A stretch of 64,000 bases of DNA from Silurus meridionalis (Eukaryota; Chordata; Actinopteri; Siluriformes; Siluridae): the NCBI RefSeq assembly GCF_014805685.1, contig NC_060909.1:4765792-4829791 (forward strand), given 5' to 3'. The notes beneath the pieces were generated by a model. It saw only the letters and a program-made list of their open reading frames with translations, made no database searches and was not told the origin of the DNA. The position numbers and the translations under genes are program-made. Below are positions 47,231 to 59,955 of the stretch, piece by piece; within the stretch, counting starts at the first letter, position 1, and the number at the start of each line of letters is the position of its first letter.

Positions 47231-47276
<46 letters not shown>
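47091..47276. repeat. (CA)n followed by (GT)n, facing each other
   Basis: A CA tract (47091-47145) and a GT tract (47232-47276) flank about 86 bases of unique DNA. The two tracts are complementary and could fold into a long hairpin in RNA or single-stranded DNA. Confidence 0.9.
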
Positions 47277-47277
<1 letters not shown>

Positions 47278-48540
47278 GTGGGTGTTTGTGTATTCATTTG
47301 TGTCTGAGGGGGTTAGAAGGGGGCTATTTTCTTATCTGCTGGAATTCCTTTATCCTTATTCTCCCACTTATCTACTCAGCAGGGGGCTGCAGTCCAGCAA
47401 AGCGCAATTCATACAAAGTGTATGTGTATGTGTGCGCACATACGTGTGTTTGTGTGTGTGTGTGTTTGTGTGTTTTAAGGAGGCAGAAAAATAACAGTAT
47501 TTAGCCATGCATTCAATAGAAATCATTTCAGATTTTCGTTGCTCCATCTGCTTCCTAGAGATTATGCTGTATGAGTGGGTTCGAGGGTCCCATATCTGGA
47601 CATCCAGAACATTCTAAGAATAGAATTAGACACAGGCTAAAGATTTATTTACACTCCTTTGTTCTGGCTTGTCATTTTAATTTCTAGTCAAATCATGACA
47701 GTGTATATGTTTATGGATAAACACTGTTATTTTCTCCTTTAGATCCCTTTTTTGCACGTATAGCACTAAAACATGCCTGCATTCTGTGAGAAGTAATCAA
47801 CAACACAGTGGTGTGATGCCGACCGGCCTGTTACCAAGACGAATGCAGCGTTATTTGTGTAGTTTTGCCGAAAGAGTTGCTTTATTTTTTCCTTTTCACA
47901 GTTTGTTAACATTTTTTTGCATGTTTTATCTGCTGTGGAATGTCGATGATGTTCCTTTTGTAAGAAACAGTTGTTAGAAACCAGCCACTTTTTTGATCTG
48001 TCTCTTTAATTTACAACTCTACCTTTTTCTAAAGAGTTTATGTCAATTGCGTTGGAGTTCTTATCAATAAATCATTATCATCAAACCAAAGAAAGCATTA
48101 TAGCTTTAGAATCTAGATGTCCAATGGTGTCCTCATGATCCATTATGGCTGCCAGTAGACACCATAATTTGATTTACAAGATTCCACGAGAGTTTTATTG
48201 GTCCTTGATGGTATCAGACATAACCTTAACCAATCAAAGGCAACAAATTACTAGTACAAACCCATATGCTTTTACTACTATTACTATTACAGTTACAATT
48301 AAAACCAATACATTTCCCATTACAACTATTGTAGAAATTCTCTGAGGGTTTTTTAACCATGACTCTGGCTGTCATGACATAACAGAGAGTTGACACTGAG
48401 GATGCTCTCTAAATAAACATCTCACAAGAAACTTCATTATATCAGCAACTGCAGCTTTTATTATTGGTTTATGTTAAGGAAGCACGATACAAATCTCTGT
48501 TGAATTTCTTACTACTTCTAATAATACTAGCACTTTTCTT
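47277..48540 (+). other. Intron 7-8 DNA, no gene seen
   Basis: A short degenerate GT run lies at 47423-47474. No exon is recognisable. Confidence 0.5.
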
Positions 48541-48559
48541 ACTGACCCATGCTGCCTCC

Positions 48560-49310
48560 AATCTCTACCATTGTTCTTCTGATTCCCCATTCTTTTACCA
48601 CTGTTCTACTGATTCCTCCATCTTTAACCACTGGTCCAATGATTTCTCCATCCTTTGCCTCTGTTCTACTGATTGCTCCATCTTCTTTTATTGTTCCATC
48701 GATTCCTCAATCTTCAAGTACTGTTCCGCTGATTCCTTCCTCATCTACCACTGTTCCACTGATCCCTCCATCCTCTACCACTCTTCCACTGATTCCTTCA
48801 TCATCTACCACTGTTTCACTCATCCCTCCATCCTCAACCACTGTTCCACTGATTCCTTCTTCATCTACCACTGTTCCACTGATTCCTCCATTGTCTATCA
48901 CTGTTCCACTAATTCCTTCATCATCTACCACTGTTCCACAAATCCTTCCATCATCTACCACTGTTCCACTGATCCTTCCATCCTCTACCACTGTTCCACT
49001 GATCCCTCCATCCTCTACCACTGTTCCACTGATCCTTCCATCCTCTACCACTGTTCCACTGATCCCTACATCCTCTACCACTGTTCCACTGATCCTTCCA
49101 TCCTCTACCACTGTTCCACTGATCCCTCCATCCTCTACCACTGTTCCACTTATTCCTCCATCATATACCACTGTTCCACTGATCCCTCCATCCTTTACCA
49201 CTGTTCCACTGCTTTCTCCATCTTTCACCACTGTTCCACTGCTTTTTCCATCCTTTACCACTGTTGCACTGCTTTCTCCATCCTCTACCACTGTTTCACT
49301 AATCCTTCCA
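48560..49310. repeat. Minisatellite B, 30-bp units related to minisatellite A
   Basis: The unit is CCATCCTCTACCACTGTTCC + ACTGATCCCT, about 25 copies, with decayed copies at both edges. Three long open frames (two +, one -) are translations of it. It ends about 360 bases before exon 8. Confidence 0.96.
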
Positions 49311-49347
49311 TACTCCTTCTTACTACTAGTACTACTAAATAATGTTT

Positions 49348-49419
<72 letters not shown>

Positions 49420-49430
49420 TAATAATAATA
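49348..49430. repeat. (CTA)n then (AAT)n microsatellites
   Basis: CTA triplets at about 49348-49388 pass directly into AAT triplets to about 49430. Confidence 0.95.
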
Positions 49431-49670
49431 GAAACCTCTTATTTGAGTAACAGCAATAATTTTAGTCAGAGCTTCTGATGAAAAATTCAACATCTCAATG
49501 CAGTACAGAATAATAAAATAATGAAACATCTTTTTTTGGCTAATTCATAAATAATTTCTGCAAACAGACATTTTTATCTGATCCTAATACTCTCGACCGC
49601 ACTGTTCTAACATAATAATTAATAGCACAATTTCTCTCCATCTGTTCACTTTTGTCTCTTCTGATCCCAG

Positions 49671-49915
49671 GTGTCCTTCAGGTCACATGGTCAAGGCCAA
49701 CGCTACCGGCAAATTCTGTGTATACACCCTGTGTGCCAGCCGGCCATGCCACCGGGGCACCTGCGTGGCCCAGTCTCCCTCCAAGTTCACATGCGAATGT
49801 CCCGAGGGCTACAGGGGGCGCCACTGCGAGGTCACACTGGCCATCTATCATGATGACGTGGGCCTGAGCTTCAGATCGCTCTTTGCCATATGCATTTGCT
49901 TTATGGCACTGCTGG
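49671..49915 (+). CDS. Exon 8 of window: type III cadherin, EGF modules and start of transmembrane segment
   Basis: The acceptor is CTGATCCCAG|GTGT and the donor is GCTGG|GTAATT. The exon enters in phase 2 and leaves in phase 1 (245 nt). It starts with CPSGHMVKANATGKFC, which completes the previous EGF and carries an NAT glycosylation sequon. A full EGF module follows, with CHRGTC and CECPEGYRGRHCE. After a short membrane-proximal stretch (VTLAIYHDDVGLSF) comes the hydrophobic run SLFAICICFMALLG, the first half of a transmembrane helix cut by the intron. The remaining helix and the cytoplasmic catenin-binding region would be in later exons, none of which I can identify before 64000. Confidence 0.88.
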
Positions 49916-50918
49916 GTAATTATGTTTATCATGTCCTTCATTAACATCTCTGTTCTTTTCTAATCGAAATCTTTGTCTCCCTCTCTCGCTCTATCCAGTT
50001 TAATCGGAAACACATGTACACCTGCTCAATATATCCATATAAAGATACAGGTAAAGAGTTTCACATCATGCAGTATGTTTCGCATTTAATTATGACATGA
50101 TTGCTGGTTGCCTGGTTTGAGTATTGAGTCTCTCTTGGGATTTTCTCGAGAGTTCTGTGGTTGGATATGCAATGGTCGGATTGGTGCAAGCTTTCAGGAA
50201 GGAATATACTAACTCACATAATCACTCTTTGCAATTAAACAGTAAGTTACAATAAGTTAAAGATAAATTACCTGGTCTTGTGCTGTCCACTTTCTGTAAA
50301 TCTGTACCAATGATAGCAGGTATGTACAATCTTGTTTAAGACTAAAACCAGTTAGTATTGATTCCTATTTAATAAAATGGCTGTGCTGTATCATATATAA
50401 CAATGTGTGTTAGTTAGGATTCAGGATTTTACATCAGCTTCTAAGCAAAATTAACAGCAGTGTCGATATCATTACTCAGTGTATATGGACGTAGCCTTTA
50501 TCTCCACATCCCACTCAGTGTTTGTTGAAATTGTTGCATTTCCCGCCGCATGTGTTGAATTTGTTTGATTTTCATATTTGGTAGTAGTTTATATTGTTGA
50601 GTGTTTGCTCAAGCACCTGTGAAAAATAATTCAGGGTATATGTAAGGTTATATTTAATTCATGTAATAAGCAGTTGAAGGTTTTTGGGCATTTTTGGCTT
50701 CAGATCTTCTTCAGTTCTTTAAGCTTTACTGCGAACATTTCGTGATCTATTTAAAATGTTTTTTTTTTTTAAAGAAAAGAGGGTATAAAATCCCCAGTCG
50801 AGGTTTCATTGACTCGAATAACCAAAGACTTATAGATATAATTTGTGCATGATTGTGTTTTATCTTGGGATGCACTAATAACAGTTTTTCAAACCAAGTA
50901 CATGTTCTAAGACAAAAA
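49916..50918 (+). other. Start of downstream intron
   Basis: No exon for the rest of the transmembrane helix is visible. AT-rich intronic DNA. Confidence 0.5.
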
Positions 50919-50920
50919 TC

Positions 50921-51432
50921 ATTATATGGACAAAAGTACTGGGAGACCTGATGGTTCCAGTCATATGTAGTTCTTTCCCGAACTGTTACCACAAAGTTGG
51001 AGACACGCTATTATTAGATCTTTTGGAATGTGAAAGAAGTGAATTTACTCTTCACTTGTACTAGGAGACACAAACCTGCTCCAGTATGGTAATGCCCTTG
51101 TGCACAGACTGAGCTCCTGAAAAATATGGCATACTCAGGAAGATCTTAAGTGGACTTCTATTGAGCTCTGACCTCAACCCTATTGGGTTGAATTGGAATG
51201 CTGACTGCACCACAGTCCTCCTCACCTCACCTACATCAGTACCAGAATTTACTAGCACCCTTGAGGCTGAATGAGCACACATCTCCACAAACACATTCCA
51301 AAATCTAGTGGAACATCTTCCAGAAGACTGGAGGCAATTACTGTATTACAGCAAATAGGGACTAAATGTGGAATGGCAAGTTAAAAAAGGCAAATACAAA
51401 TCCTATGGTCAGTTGTCTAAAACCTATGTTCA
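50921..51432 (-). mobile_element. Fish MITE, near full length
   Basis: It starts ATATGGACAAAAGTACTGGG, contains CCGAACTGTTACCACAAAGT, CCCTTGTGCACAGACTGAGC and GACTGCACCACAGTCCTCCT, and ends GGTCAGTTGTCTAAAACCTA. About 512 bp. Confidence 0.65.
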
Positions 51433-52243
51433 TTTAGAGAAAGTACTTAATATCAATCAATCAGGGAACAGATATATTTCTCAGATTCATTTTTAGCTGT
51501 TCTATATGATGTTAGCAAGCTAATTCTAAATGAAGTGTAAAAGCTAGCTACAGTAGATTGGAAAACCTATCCCACAGAGAGTTGCAATGGAAAAGAAAAG
51601 AAAACACACACAGATTCATCATTTAATTGTGTCAGAATTTCCTTCATTAATAAAAACTGATAGTAAGTGACTATCAAAAACTGTTATTTTCTTTTGCAGA
51701 GAGTTCTCGGAGATCTTTCCCCACTTAGCCAGCATGTGTTGCTGCTGTGGCAACTCCTCATTCTATTTAAATGACATTTAAGTTTTTCAAGCACTGACAT
51801 GAATAGCACCTTGACTCACATTAAAATGTAGACCTAATTCCACAATTATAGAAATACCTTTGTGCATTCGCTTCTGGGGTCACAGTGTCTTTCACTCATT
51901 TTTAATGAGCGTGTTTGCTGAAACGGTTCAAAATTTCACTAAGAAATTATTTAAGTATCGTACGAGGTTATTAAATTAGTTGCACTGTCAAAAGGTGCTC
52001 TAGTTCCTGCTCTTGAGATTTTCACAGAACACTGTTTGCAGTCTGCTTTGCTTTGCTTGCCATCATTTATGAAAAAAAAAAACACTGAATACATACAGAT
52101 CTTTGATTTCAGGTCTTTTGTTCATTAGCATGCCAGTGTTTTATTTGTATAGTGCTTTAAAAAATAGACATTATTACACAAAGAAGCTTTTCAAAAAACA
52201 AATATAATTTTATAATTTTATAATTTTATAATTAATTCTATCA

Positions 52244-52247
<4 letters not shown>
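51433..52247 (+). other. Intronic DNA, no gene seen
   Basis: No recognised element. A pyrimidine-AG site at 51699 is followed by a very short frame without cadherin-tail features. Confidence 0.5.

Positions 52248-52339
<92 letters not shown>
52248..52339. repeat. (AT)n followed by poly-T
   Basis: About 64 bases of AT pass directly into about 27 T. Confidence 0.95.
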
Positions 52340-52556
52340 GTATTTTTTATTTTTTATACCAACTGGGAACTTCTTATTTAGGGCTCTTCAAAATTAGCAT
52401 ATGCGACAAGTTAATGACGTCCTAACTGGTAATAATGCCGAAATTCCCTTTTTTATGCGTTCAAATTAGCAATATTCTTATTAAAGGTTTTACATTGAAT
52501 GCTCATTGTTCAACACTCCACTGCACCATTATAACTAATGGCAGGGGGTTCTAAAT

Positions 52557-52840
52557 GAGGTCACACTGGTTTCAAACAATTGCCGATATCCCAGGGTCAC
52601 CAACTTCTAGTTCCAAATTTCTCAATTCTTTGCGCCACTGTGTATAAGTAAACTAGTAGCCATGCCAACATAACCCGGGCACTTACTAGATGAAGTGGAA
52701 TTTGATATAGTAGCTGGGTGGTTAAGACATAAGTTAAAATTGCCAAGCGAAATAAGGTTGCACTGGTTCCAAACAATTGTCATCCCGCAGTCACCAAATT
52801 TTTGTCCCAAAATGCCCCATTTCCCTTCTCCACCCTGTAT
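52557..52840. repeat. Two-unit tandem repeat, period about 196 bp
   Basis: Blocks GCACTGGTTCCAAACAATTG (52759) and CACACTGGTTTCAAACAATTG (52563) each start a similar stretch leading to 'GGGTCACCAA' / 'GCAGTCACCAA' and 'CCACTGTGTATAAG' / 'CCACCCTGTATTT'. The second unit is cut short. It resembles a teleost interspersed repeat. Confidence 0.65.
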
Positions 52841-52935
52841 TTATCTATTATGGGCAACTAGGCAGAGACAGCAAAGAAAAACAACCTGACATAATATTAG
52901 GAAAAACCTTGAGAAAAATCGGACTCTAAACCAAA

Positions 52936-54171
52936 ACTTCGGAATTGTGTGCAGATCTTTCTAATGTTTACCAAGTTAGGAAGGACCTCCCAGACATCTT
53001 TTTTTCAGATTGAAAGTGGCACCATTCTTAGCAATTTTAGCTTTTCATATGGGTCAAAGTTATATATATATATTACCCCTGACTGCTAAAGGATTCTGAC
53101 ACTGGAGACGCTGTCCAAAAGTAGACCAGTATCAATATAAATGCATCTTTGGTTGCTCTTGTTATCCACAAAGTGCATTTGGAAAGGGTTTTGATAATTG
53201 AACCATCACATTTCTTTATCCTTGTTGTTTTCTCATCAAAAGGTCTAAGTTAGCATTCACCCAACATACCAATATATCAAGGCGAAAACAAACAAACAAA
53301 ATCATTTCCCTTCAATCACAGATTAGGCGCATGGCGTCATTGTTATGACCTTAATGTTCGCAGCTGCAAAGGCTTTTTGAAGTGTTAATTACTTAATTTG
53401 TAGGCACACAATGTGCTGTTTGCTAATGTGCCAGGCTAGAAATGAAGATCAATGAACTACCGTTTTGGACAGAATTTCAATCGTCTGGATCCTTTCGAAA
53501 CTTCGGCCTGGGTTTCAGCATGCTGTCCTGTTTGTCTCCTTGTAAGAAAGGGTCAGAGGAGAATCCAATGAATGGAAAGCAGTCGCTCTATTGACATTTT
53601 GCACAAATAGTCCATCTTTCTTTGTTTTTTATTTCTCCAGGGGGACTTTAATAGGTTTAGTATGCCATGCTCGAGTTCTTGACTCTTCTTTCACCTCTGT
53701 TTGGCTTTGGATCTAACAGAAAATAATAAAATAACAACTCCGGGTGTGGGTTTTTCAGCTTTAACAAATTGATTGATTAAAAATTGAGTAATTGTAGATG
53801 AGAAATTGATCCATGTAAAAGAAGTCTGAAAAATGTAGAGGTAGAACATTACACGATAATCAACTGAAACACTTGCATGAAAGGCTAACAGAGTCCTGAG
53901 GATCCCCTTTAAACTCCTACTGCTCCCAGTTAACAAAAAACCTACAAATATGTTGTGGGGTGTGTTCTTGGTAATCTTACCTTGTGTATTATCAGGTCAA
54001 TTTAGTGGATCTCCATCATATGGCCCTTGGCACAGGGATTTATTCAAGGTAGATTTACTGTAGTGTTGTGTGAGCAATTTTGTAAATGAGAAACATACAA
54101 TACACCTGTTCCCAGAAGGTAGCAGGTCTGGTTTAGTTTTTTTGTTCTTCGATCTAACCTGTATATAAGTA

Positions 54172-54173
<2 letters not shown>
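52936..54173 (+). other. Intronic DNA; complex stretch at 53300-53660
   Basis: There is no exon. About 53300-53660 is non-repetitive with several ATTA/TAAT cores (GTTAATTACTTAATTTG) and is another candidate regulatory element, on composition only. Confidence 0.3.

Positions 54174-54245
<72 letters not shown>
54174..54245 (+). repeat. (GT)n microsatellite
   Basis: 72 bases of uninterrupted GT. Confidence 0.96.
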
Positions 54246-54246
<1 letters not shown>

Positions 54247-54639
54247 AGCATCCATTAGCTAATCCAAACCAAATAAAAATACAATCCAAATGTAATTATA
54301 TTTGGAATTTAAATAAATGCTTAAACACAGCCATTACTTTATATAAAACCCAATTCATATTAGTTTCCAAAGTAACCATAATTAAATGAAATTAGTACTA
54401 TTTAATAATCTGAGATTATTAAAAATTTTGCTTGCCAATGTGGTATTCTATTTTTTTGTATAAATAAAGAATGAACCCGATGTAATAATAAAAAGATGAA
54501 TACACAAGACAAATTAGAAAATATGGAGAAGAAAATGTTACAGCTCCAATTCCAAAAAAGCAATATAAAAATGTACCAAAATATGAAAACCCTATCTTAT
54601 ATGTATTCAATTTATATAGTAAATGTATTAAATGTTTAA

Positions 54640-54644
54640 ACTGA

Positions 54645-54725
<81 letters not shown>

Positions 54726-54938
54726 GCAGTACAGACCAAAAGTTTGGACACACCTTCTCATTCAAAGAGTTTTCTTTATTTTCATGACTATGAAAATTGT
54801 AAAGTCACACTGAAGGCATCAAAACTATGAATTAACACATGTGGAATTGGAATTATATACATAACAAAGTCATAACATAGTCATGAAAATAAAGAAAACT
54901 CTTTAAATGAGCAGGTGTGTCCAAACTTTTGGTCTGTA

Positions 54939-55021
<83 letters not shown>

Positions 55022-55030
55022 CTTTGGTCT

Positions 55031-55115
<85 letters not shown>

Positions 55116-55121
55116 TCAGTT
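54640..55121. repeat. AT tract - MITE - AT tracts, palindrome-like block
   Basis: Three AT runs (54651-54721, 54942-55014, 55036-55112) surround a MITE. The outer edges are inverted copies: AACTGAGAATA at 54640 and TATTCTCAGTT at 55111. The MITE end GGTCTGTACT recurs at 55026 inside the AT DNA. Confidence 0.85.
54727..54941. mobile_element. 215-bp MITE with about 65-bp inverted repeats
   Basis: The left arm CAGTACAGACCAAAAGTTTG + GACACACCTT and the right arm (inverse, ending CTTTTGGTCTGTACTG) are near perfect inverted copies that extend through AAAGAGTTTTCTTTATTTTC. The flanks are AT repeats, consistent with a TA target. Confidence 0.88.
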
Positions 55122-55139
55122 ATATATATAATTTTATGT

Positions 55140-55800
55140 GAAAATAAAAGGTCATTTTGAATTTGATGGCTACAACAGGTCTCAAAAACATTGGGACTGG
55201 GACATGTTTACTACTGTGACCAATTGCTGAAGATTTGGAAGAGGATTGTTGTCCTATATGTGTCTGATACAGGATTCTAGTTTTCTAGCCTCTATAGTCC
55301 AGAGGACGTGGTGTCCATGGATTCCAAAAAGAAATTAAAATTTCGATTCGTTTGCCAACAGAACAGTTTTCCACTACACCTCAGTACATTTTAAATGAGC
55401 TTTGGCCCAGAAAGGATAGCGGCATCATATTCACGCATGATTTAACCTGAATTTGTGGCCTGGTCCTTTGTGCATAGACGTTTCTGCAGGTTCTTTGAGA
55501 TTTTTAATAGAATTATTTACTGTATGATATATTCAACTGTTTTGCAATTTTATGTTAAGGAACATTATTCTGAAAATGTTGTACACACAACTCTGCCCAT
55601 CTTTACTTCTTAGAACACTATTTATACCCAGTCATCTTACCGACCTGTTATCAGTCAACATAATTAGTTGGAAAATGTTTACTATAAAACTATTTAATTT
55701 GACACATACACAATAACACTTACCTTTTCCAGACTTTTGTTGCCCCGTCCCAACGTTTTCGAAGTGTGTCGCAGCCTTTAAATTTAAAATTACCTTATTT
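55140..55800 (-). mobile_element. Degenerate DNA-transposon-like repeat, class unknown
   Basis: Phrases such as CAATTGCTGAAGATTTGGAA, AGAACAGTTTTCCACTACAC and AAATGAGCTTTGGCCCAGAA are familiar from a widespread fish repeat. The end reads TTTTGTTGCCCCGTCCCAAC. I cannot name the superfamily and no open frame remains. Confidence 0.45.
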
Positions 55801-58800
55801 TTTCCTCAAAATGGTTAATTTCTTTAGTTTAAACAGTTAATATGTTTATTATATAGTTTCTACTGTGAATAAAATATTAGTTTAGGATTTGCAAATTTTC
55901 AAGGTGTTAACATCAAAAGCTTCAATACTATTATACTATTAATATACTTTCTAATGGTCTTTCTAGCTCTCACACACACAAATACAAACAAACGGTGCAC
56001 AGGGTGTGTGCAATCTTTTTTTGCTTTAATAACGATTCATTTAAATTAATTTAAATAAATGTAATCTTATGGCACCACTTAATCTCTGTGTATGATTCAG
56101 AGCAGCAGAATCTAATGACCCTAATAGATCTCATATGATCTAATGAGATCTAATGAAATGTAAAATAACAAATGAAAGTCATTATTTTTTTTTTTTTATT
56201 TAGTCAACTTTGTAGTGAAAACATAAAAAATGGATGTAAGTTGAAGTTACTTAGCTGTGGATTATCTCTTAAAATCACATTAGCTAAATTATACACTATA
56301 ACCTGTCACTGACCCAAACTTTTTTTAACAAACAGAGATACTAAAACTGTGCTTTTCCTTGTTGCGGTTGTGAGATCAGGTGTTTAGGTGTTTCTTTATA
56401 AATGTAGAGTAGTTGGAGCATAGTAAGTGATTTTGTACCATTAAAGCTTTGCTCTCGAACCTATTTAGAAGAACACAATGTTTGATTTTTCAGGGTAAAC
56501 ATACACACTAAACATATACAAAAACGTCCCCTTGATATACCACCCCACTAAGAGGAAATGGTACAATTTTCTAGCTTTGTTAGTTTATTCGAAAAAGTTA
56601 TTACTTGGATCAAAAAAGTGCTGTGTAAATTTTTATAGCTTTATTACATTCTCACAAAGGTCAATGACTGCATAACTATCCAACAGATTCTCTACATACA
56701 TGGCCGTCTGAATGAGCTTGGTTCAGTGATTTACAAAAGACCCTAATGAATGGTGGAGAATTTCCCGAGAAGCCTCCTGCTGACTTCGTGCAGTGTACAC
56801 TTAGTTACCTGCTGCGTTTTTGTGTTCAAAGAAACTCATGCGTGGAAAATTATCCTGTGGTGCATGGCAATTAAAGTCTTTTAGAATAAGTGCTTGGTCC
56901 AAGGCCATGCTGTCCGCGAGCTGTGTGCTGTTTTAAAGATACGAGCTGATTCACGAGGCAGTGTCAATTTGACTGGAAGAAAGGCTTCGAATGGAAGTCG
57001 CAGCTACTCGGTGCTGTCTGTGTTTCTTTTGCCATAATGCAGTGATGCTGAAAGCCAGTCGTTTAAAGGCGATGGACACAATCGTGAGAAATTATTTTAT
57101 CGGCTTTAAAACATGGCATGACTTTTGTCTGGTACATCACAAAGTAATGTTCTGAAAGTAAAGTATTTCATTTTTTTATTTCACAAAAGAAAAGTACGGG
57201 CAATTTCAGATTACCAGGTGAAGCATGGCGGTGGTGGCATTTTGTTAAATTAGCCTGCAATTAGCCCTGATTCTCTGCTCTTTACTTGGCATTTGGTGAA
57301 TAGATTTCTCTAGAAAGAGTCAGCTGATGACAGCTTCTTCAGTAATGGAGATTGTAATGCATATTATTTTAGTAATGGATGTCATTTCTCAAAAGAAAGT
57401 GTATACAAAGTATTGTATAAGCAGTGATTTGAAAAAGCTAACATTCTGTAATATAATTAGTTAACCTAACCCTAGTTTTATCAATGTGTGTATCATGCTA
57501 TTCTAATCCCCAACTAAATTTTCAATAAAATAATTGATTCTATACGTTTATCCTTAATGAGCAATCCAGAGGGTGATGGTGGCGAGGAAAAACTCCATGA
57601 GATGACAAAAACCTTGACTCATCTGTGTGACACTGGACAGTCAACAAATAAATAGTTATAATTTTTTGAAAATTGGAGTTGACTGAGGCAACTGTAAATG
57701 GCTTGTATTATCCATGGTCATCTCTTTTTTAGCTCTCTGTATTGAGCCATTTTTTTAGAGGAAGCAAATGGTTTCTAATTGATTAGGATTTCATTAGGGT
57801 GACAAGCATCTCTCTAACCTTCTAACAGGATTGATTCACCATGGAATGTACTTTTAAAACAACAAAACAGCTCATAAATGCTAATGTTCTACACTGGCTA
57901 GCTTGAAGTTCAAATGTGACTCACTTCTCTACCATAAACCAAAAGTAATTATTCCTCCCACTGAGGTGGACATACAGATGACCTCTCCTTGAACTAGAAC
58001 GAAACATAAAAGAAGACCAGCGTAATAAATCTCCTGGTGTTGTTCCTAATGTCAACACCGGCAATACAGAAAAATTTCATTTGTTGAAATTGAATGAGTG
58101 ACACTGAAGTCACAATAATACAATAATACCTTGCCTATAGACAGCAAGTGTCTATATGACCTTTTCATATAAACCAAATGGAAGGAAAAGTTTAGTATAA
58201 ACCCTATTATATAAAAGTAAAATATAGCCTTACTTTTTTTGCCTTTCAAATTTCTCAATTCTCTCACATCACCTGTTCTCTGTTCATTATCTGTTCCATT
58301 ACAAAAAATGCGTTGTTTCCATAAACCATATTCGATTTGGGTTTGTGACGCTGCGTGCACCATTCAGATGCTAGACAACAACTTTGCGGTGTGAAGAAGA
58401 TGGTTTATTTAAATTGTGAATCTTTTTATGATTTTTCCATTTTGGCTGAAGCAATGCTACTTGGTCCTTGAAAGTGCACAGCACTATTTTATGAGCTATA
58501 TTTGAGAAATTTGAGAGCGATATGAAGAAAGAAATTCTGAAAAAGCTTGAATGGCTCATGTTTGTGTGTGGAATAGCTATTTAAGCAGAGATGAAGCATA
58601 TATACAGGCATAAAAACATTTCCTTCTGGGATTAATAAAGGGACATATGATATGGTGTATCTGTATAAGCACTCTGGGTAGTGTAGGTAAAGGGTGGGGT
58701 TAAGGTTTAGGGGTAAAGGGGTTAAGGTGTAGCACAGCATGAATTTGCAGCATTAATTATTATGCTAATAGACAATCCTCACAAGGATAGTAAAACAAAA

Positions 58801-59042
58801 GTGGTTGTGTATATTTTATATATACTGTATATAAAACAGACCATAAATAAAAAAAAAAGTTCTGCTGTTACCAGCAACGCCTGTGACAGCAAACAAGAAA
58901 ATTTAGATAGGAGTTATGCTAATTTCTTGTGTGTGTTTCAATTTGTGTCATGTTTATTCTGATGAACTGTCATTTGTGTCACCTGCTTCTTCAACTTGTA
59001 GCAACAAGACATCTGAAACGATGCCTCATGTTTTAAGTTGTC

Positions 59043-59047
<5 letters not shown>
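55801..59047 (+). other. Intronic DNA, no gene seen
   Basis: It holds a piece of the repeat described at 34335 (57545-57650). The rest is AT-rich with no recognisable exon. 56650-57110 is more complex and may be conserved, but nothing specific is seen. Confidence 0.45.

Positions 59048-59104
<57 letters not shown>
59048..59104 (+). repeat. (CA)n microsatellite
   Basis: About 56 bases of CA. Confidence 0.95.
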
Positions 59105-59111
<7 letters not shown>

Positions 59112-59714
59112 AAAAAGGTAGAATATGAACTGATGTGCAGTGCCAGTACTTCTCAGAAACCAGTGTGTGTATGTCAGTGGCAGGCTGTGCATTACACTTA
59201 AGCCTTCAGGGGTGTCCTACCTGAATCAATCCATTTCTTTATACCATCATTATGGCAGCATGGATACAGAAACCATCAATATTATAGAGAAACGCAGTAT
59301 AACAGAGCGCTGCATCACAGGCAGTTATCTCATGAAATGTGAATGAATGCCATTGCTAAAGCAAGAAACCCAATAAAAACGATTCAGCAAGTCTCCTTTC
59401 ACTGTAGCCACAGCTGCACAGCCCGCATACTGTGCATTCCATAGTAGAAGCATCGATATTAACCTCACGGACGGCACACCACTGGTGTGTAATTTGTGTA
59501 GTAACCCCAGTACCCGGATAATTATATATTACTATGCATTTTTAATTAGTACCAGTTCAGGGGATGGAGTGCAATTACAAATTCATATTTATTACTTGTA
59601 CGGAATATTTCATAATACATTTTTTTCACATTAAGAGAGTATTTACACTCAAAATCATGTCTCAAATATTTTCCTTAGTATGTAAGAAACAAAACAATAT
59701 CATAGCTAGTTAAT

Positions 59715-59955
59715 TCCACATGGGCCCGATGTGGGTTTGTCGTTTTGAAGGCTTTCTGTGGGAAAGCCCACAGTTAGGCATGTCCAAAAAAACCCACAAA
59801 GGTTCCCTGTGGCTCAGCTAGGTGGAGCCCCAGTGAAACCCACTTTACACTCTACAAATCACTCTGGACTGGTTGTGGGCAATTTACTCGAGCCCCACCG
59901 GTGCCTCCCATTTCACACCAGTAATGGGGTCCACAAGTCTGTTCTAAAATCTGTG
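59715..59955. mobile_element. Interspersed fish repeat ('CCCGATGTGGGTTTG')
   Basis: It contains GGGCCCGATGTGGGTTTGTC, GGAAAGCCCACAGTTAGGCA and CCATTTCACACCAGTAATGG. I recognise this as a common teleost repeat of unknown class. No coding capacity is seen. Confidence 0.5.

Noticed and set aside
48464..49478. Three long open frames (292 and 309 codons on +, 194 on -)
   Set aside because: All are translations of 30-bp minisatellite B and the CTA/AAT tracts. They run in both directions over the same DNA, as expected from a repeat.
51697..51780. Possible next cadherin exon after a TTTTGCAG acceptor-like site
   Set aside because: The frame hits a stop within 30 bases (the ...CCACTTAG run) and does not continue the membrane helix in the needed phase.
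58052..58363. 103-codon minus-strand frame
   Set aside because: It has no recognisable family, no splice context and lies in AT-rich DNA. A chance frame is the simplest reading.
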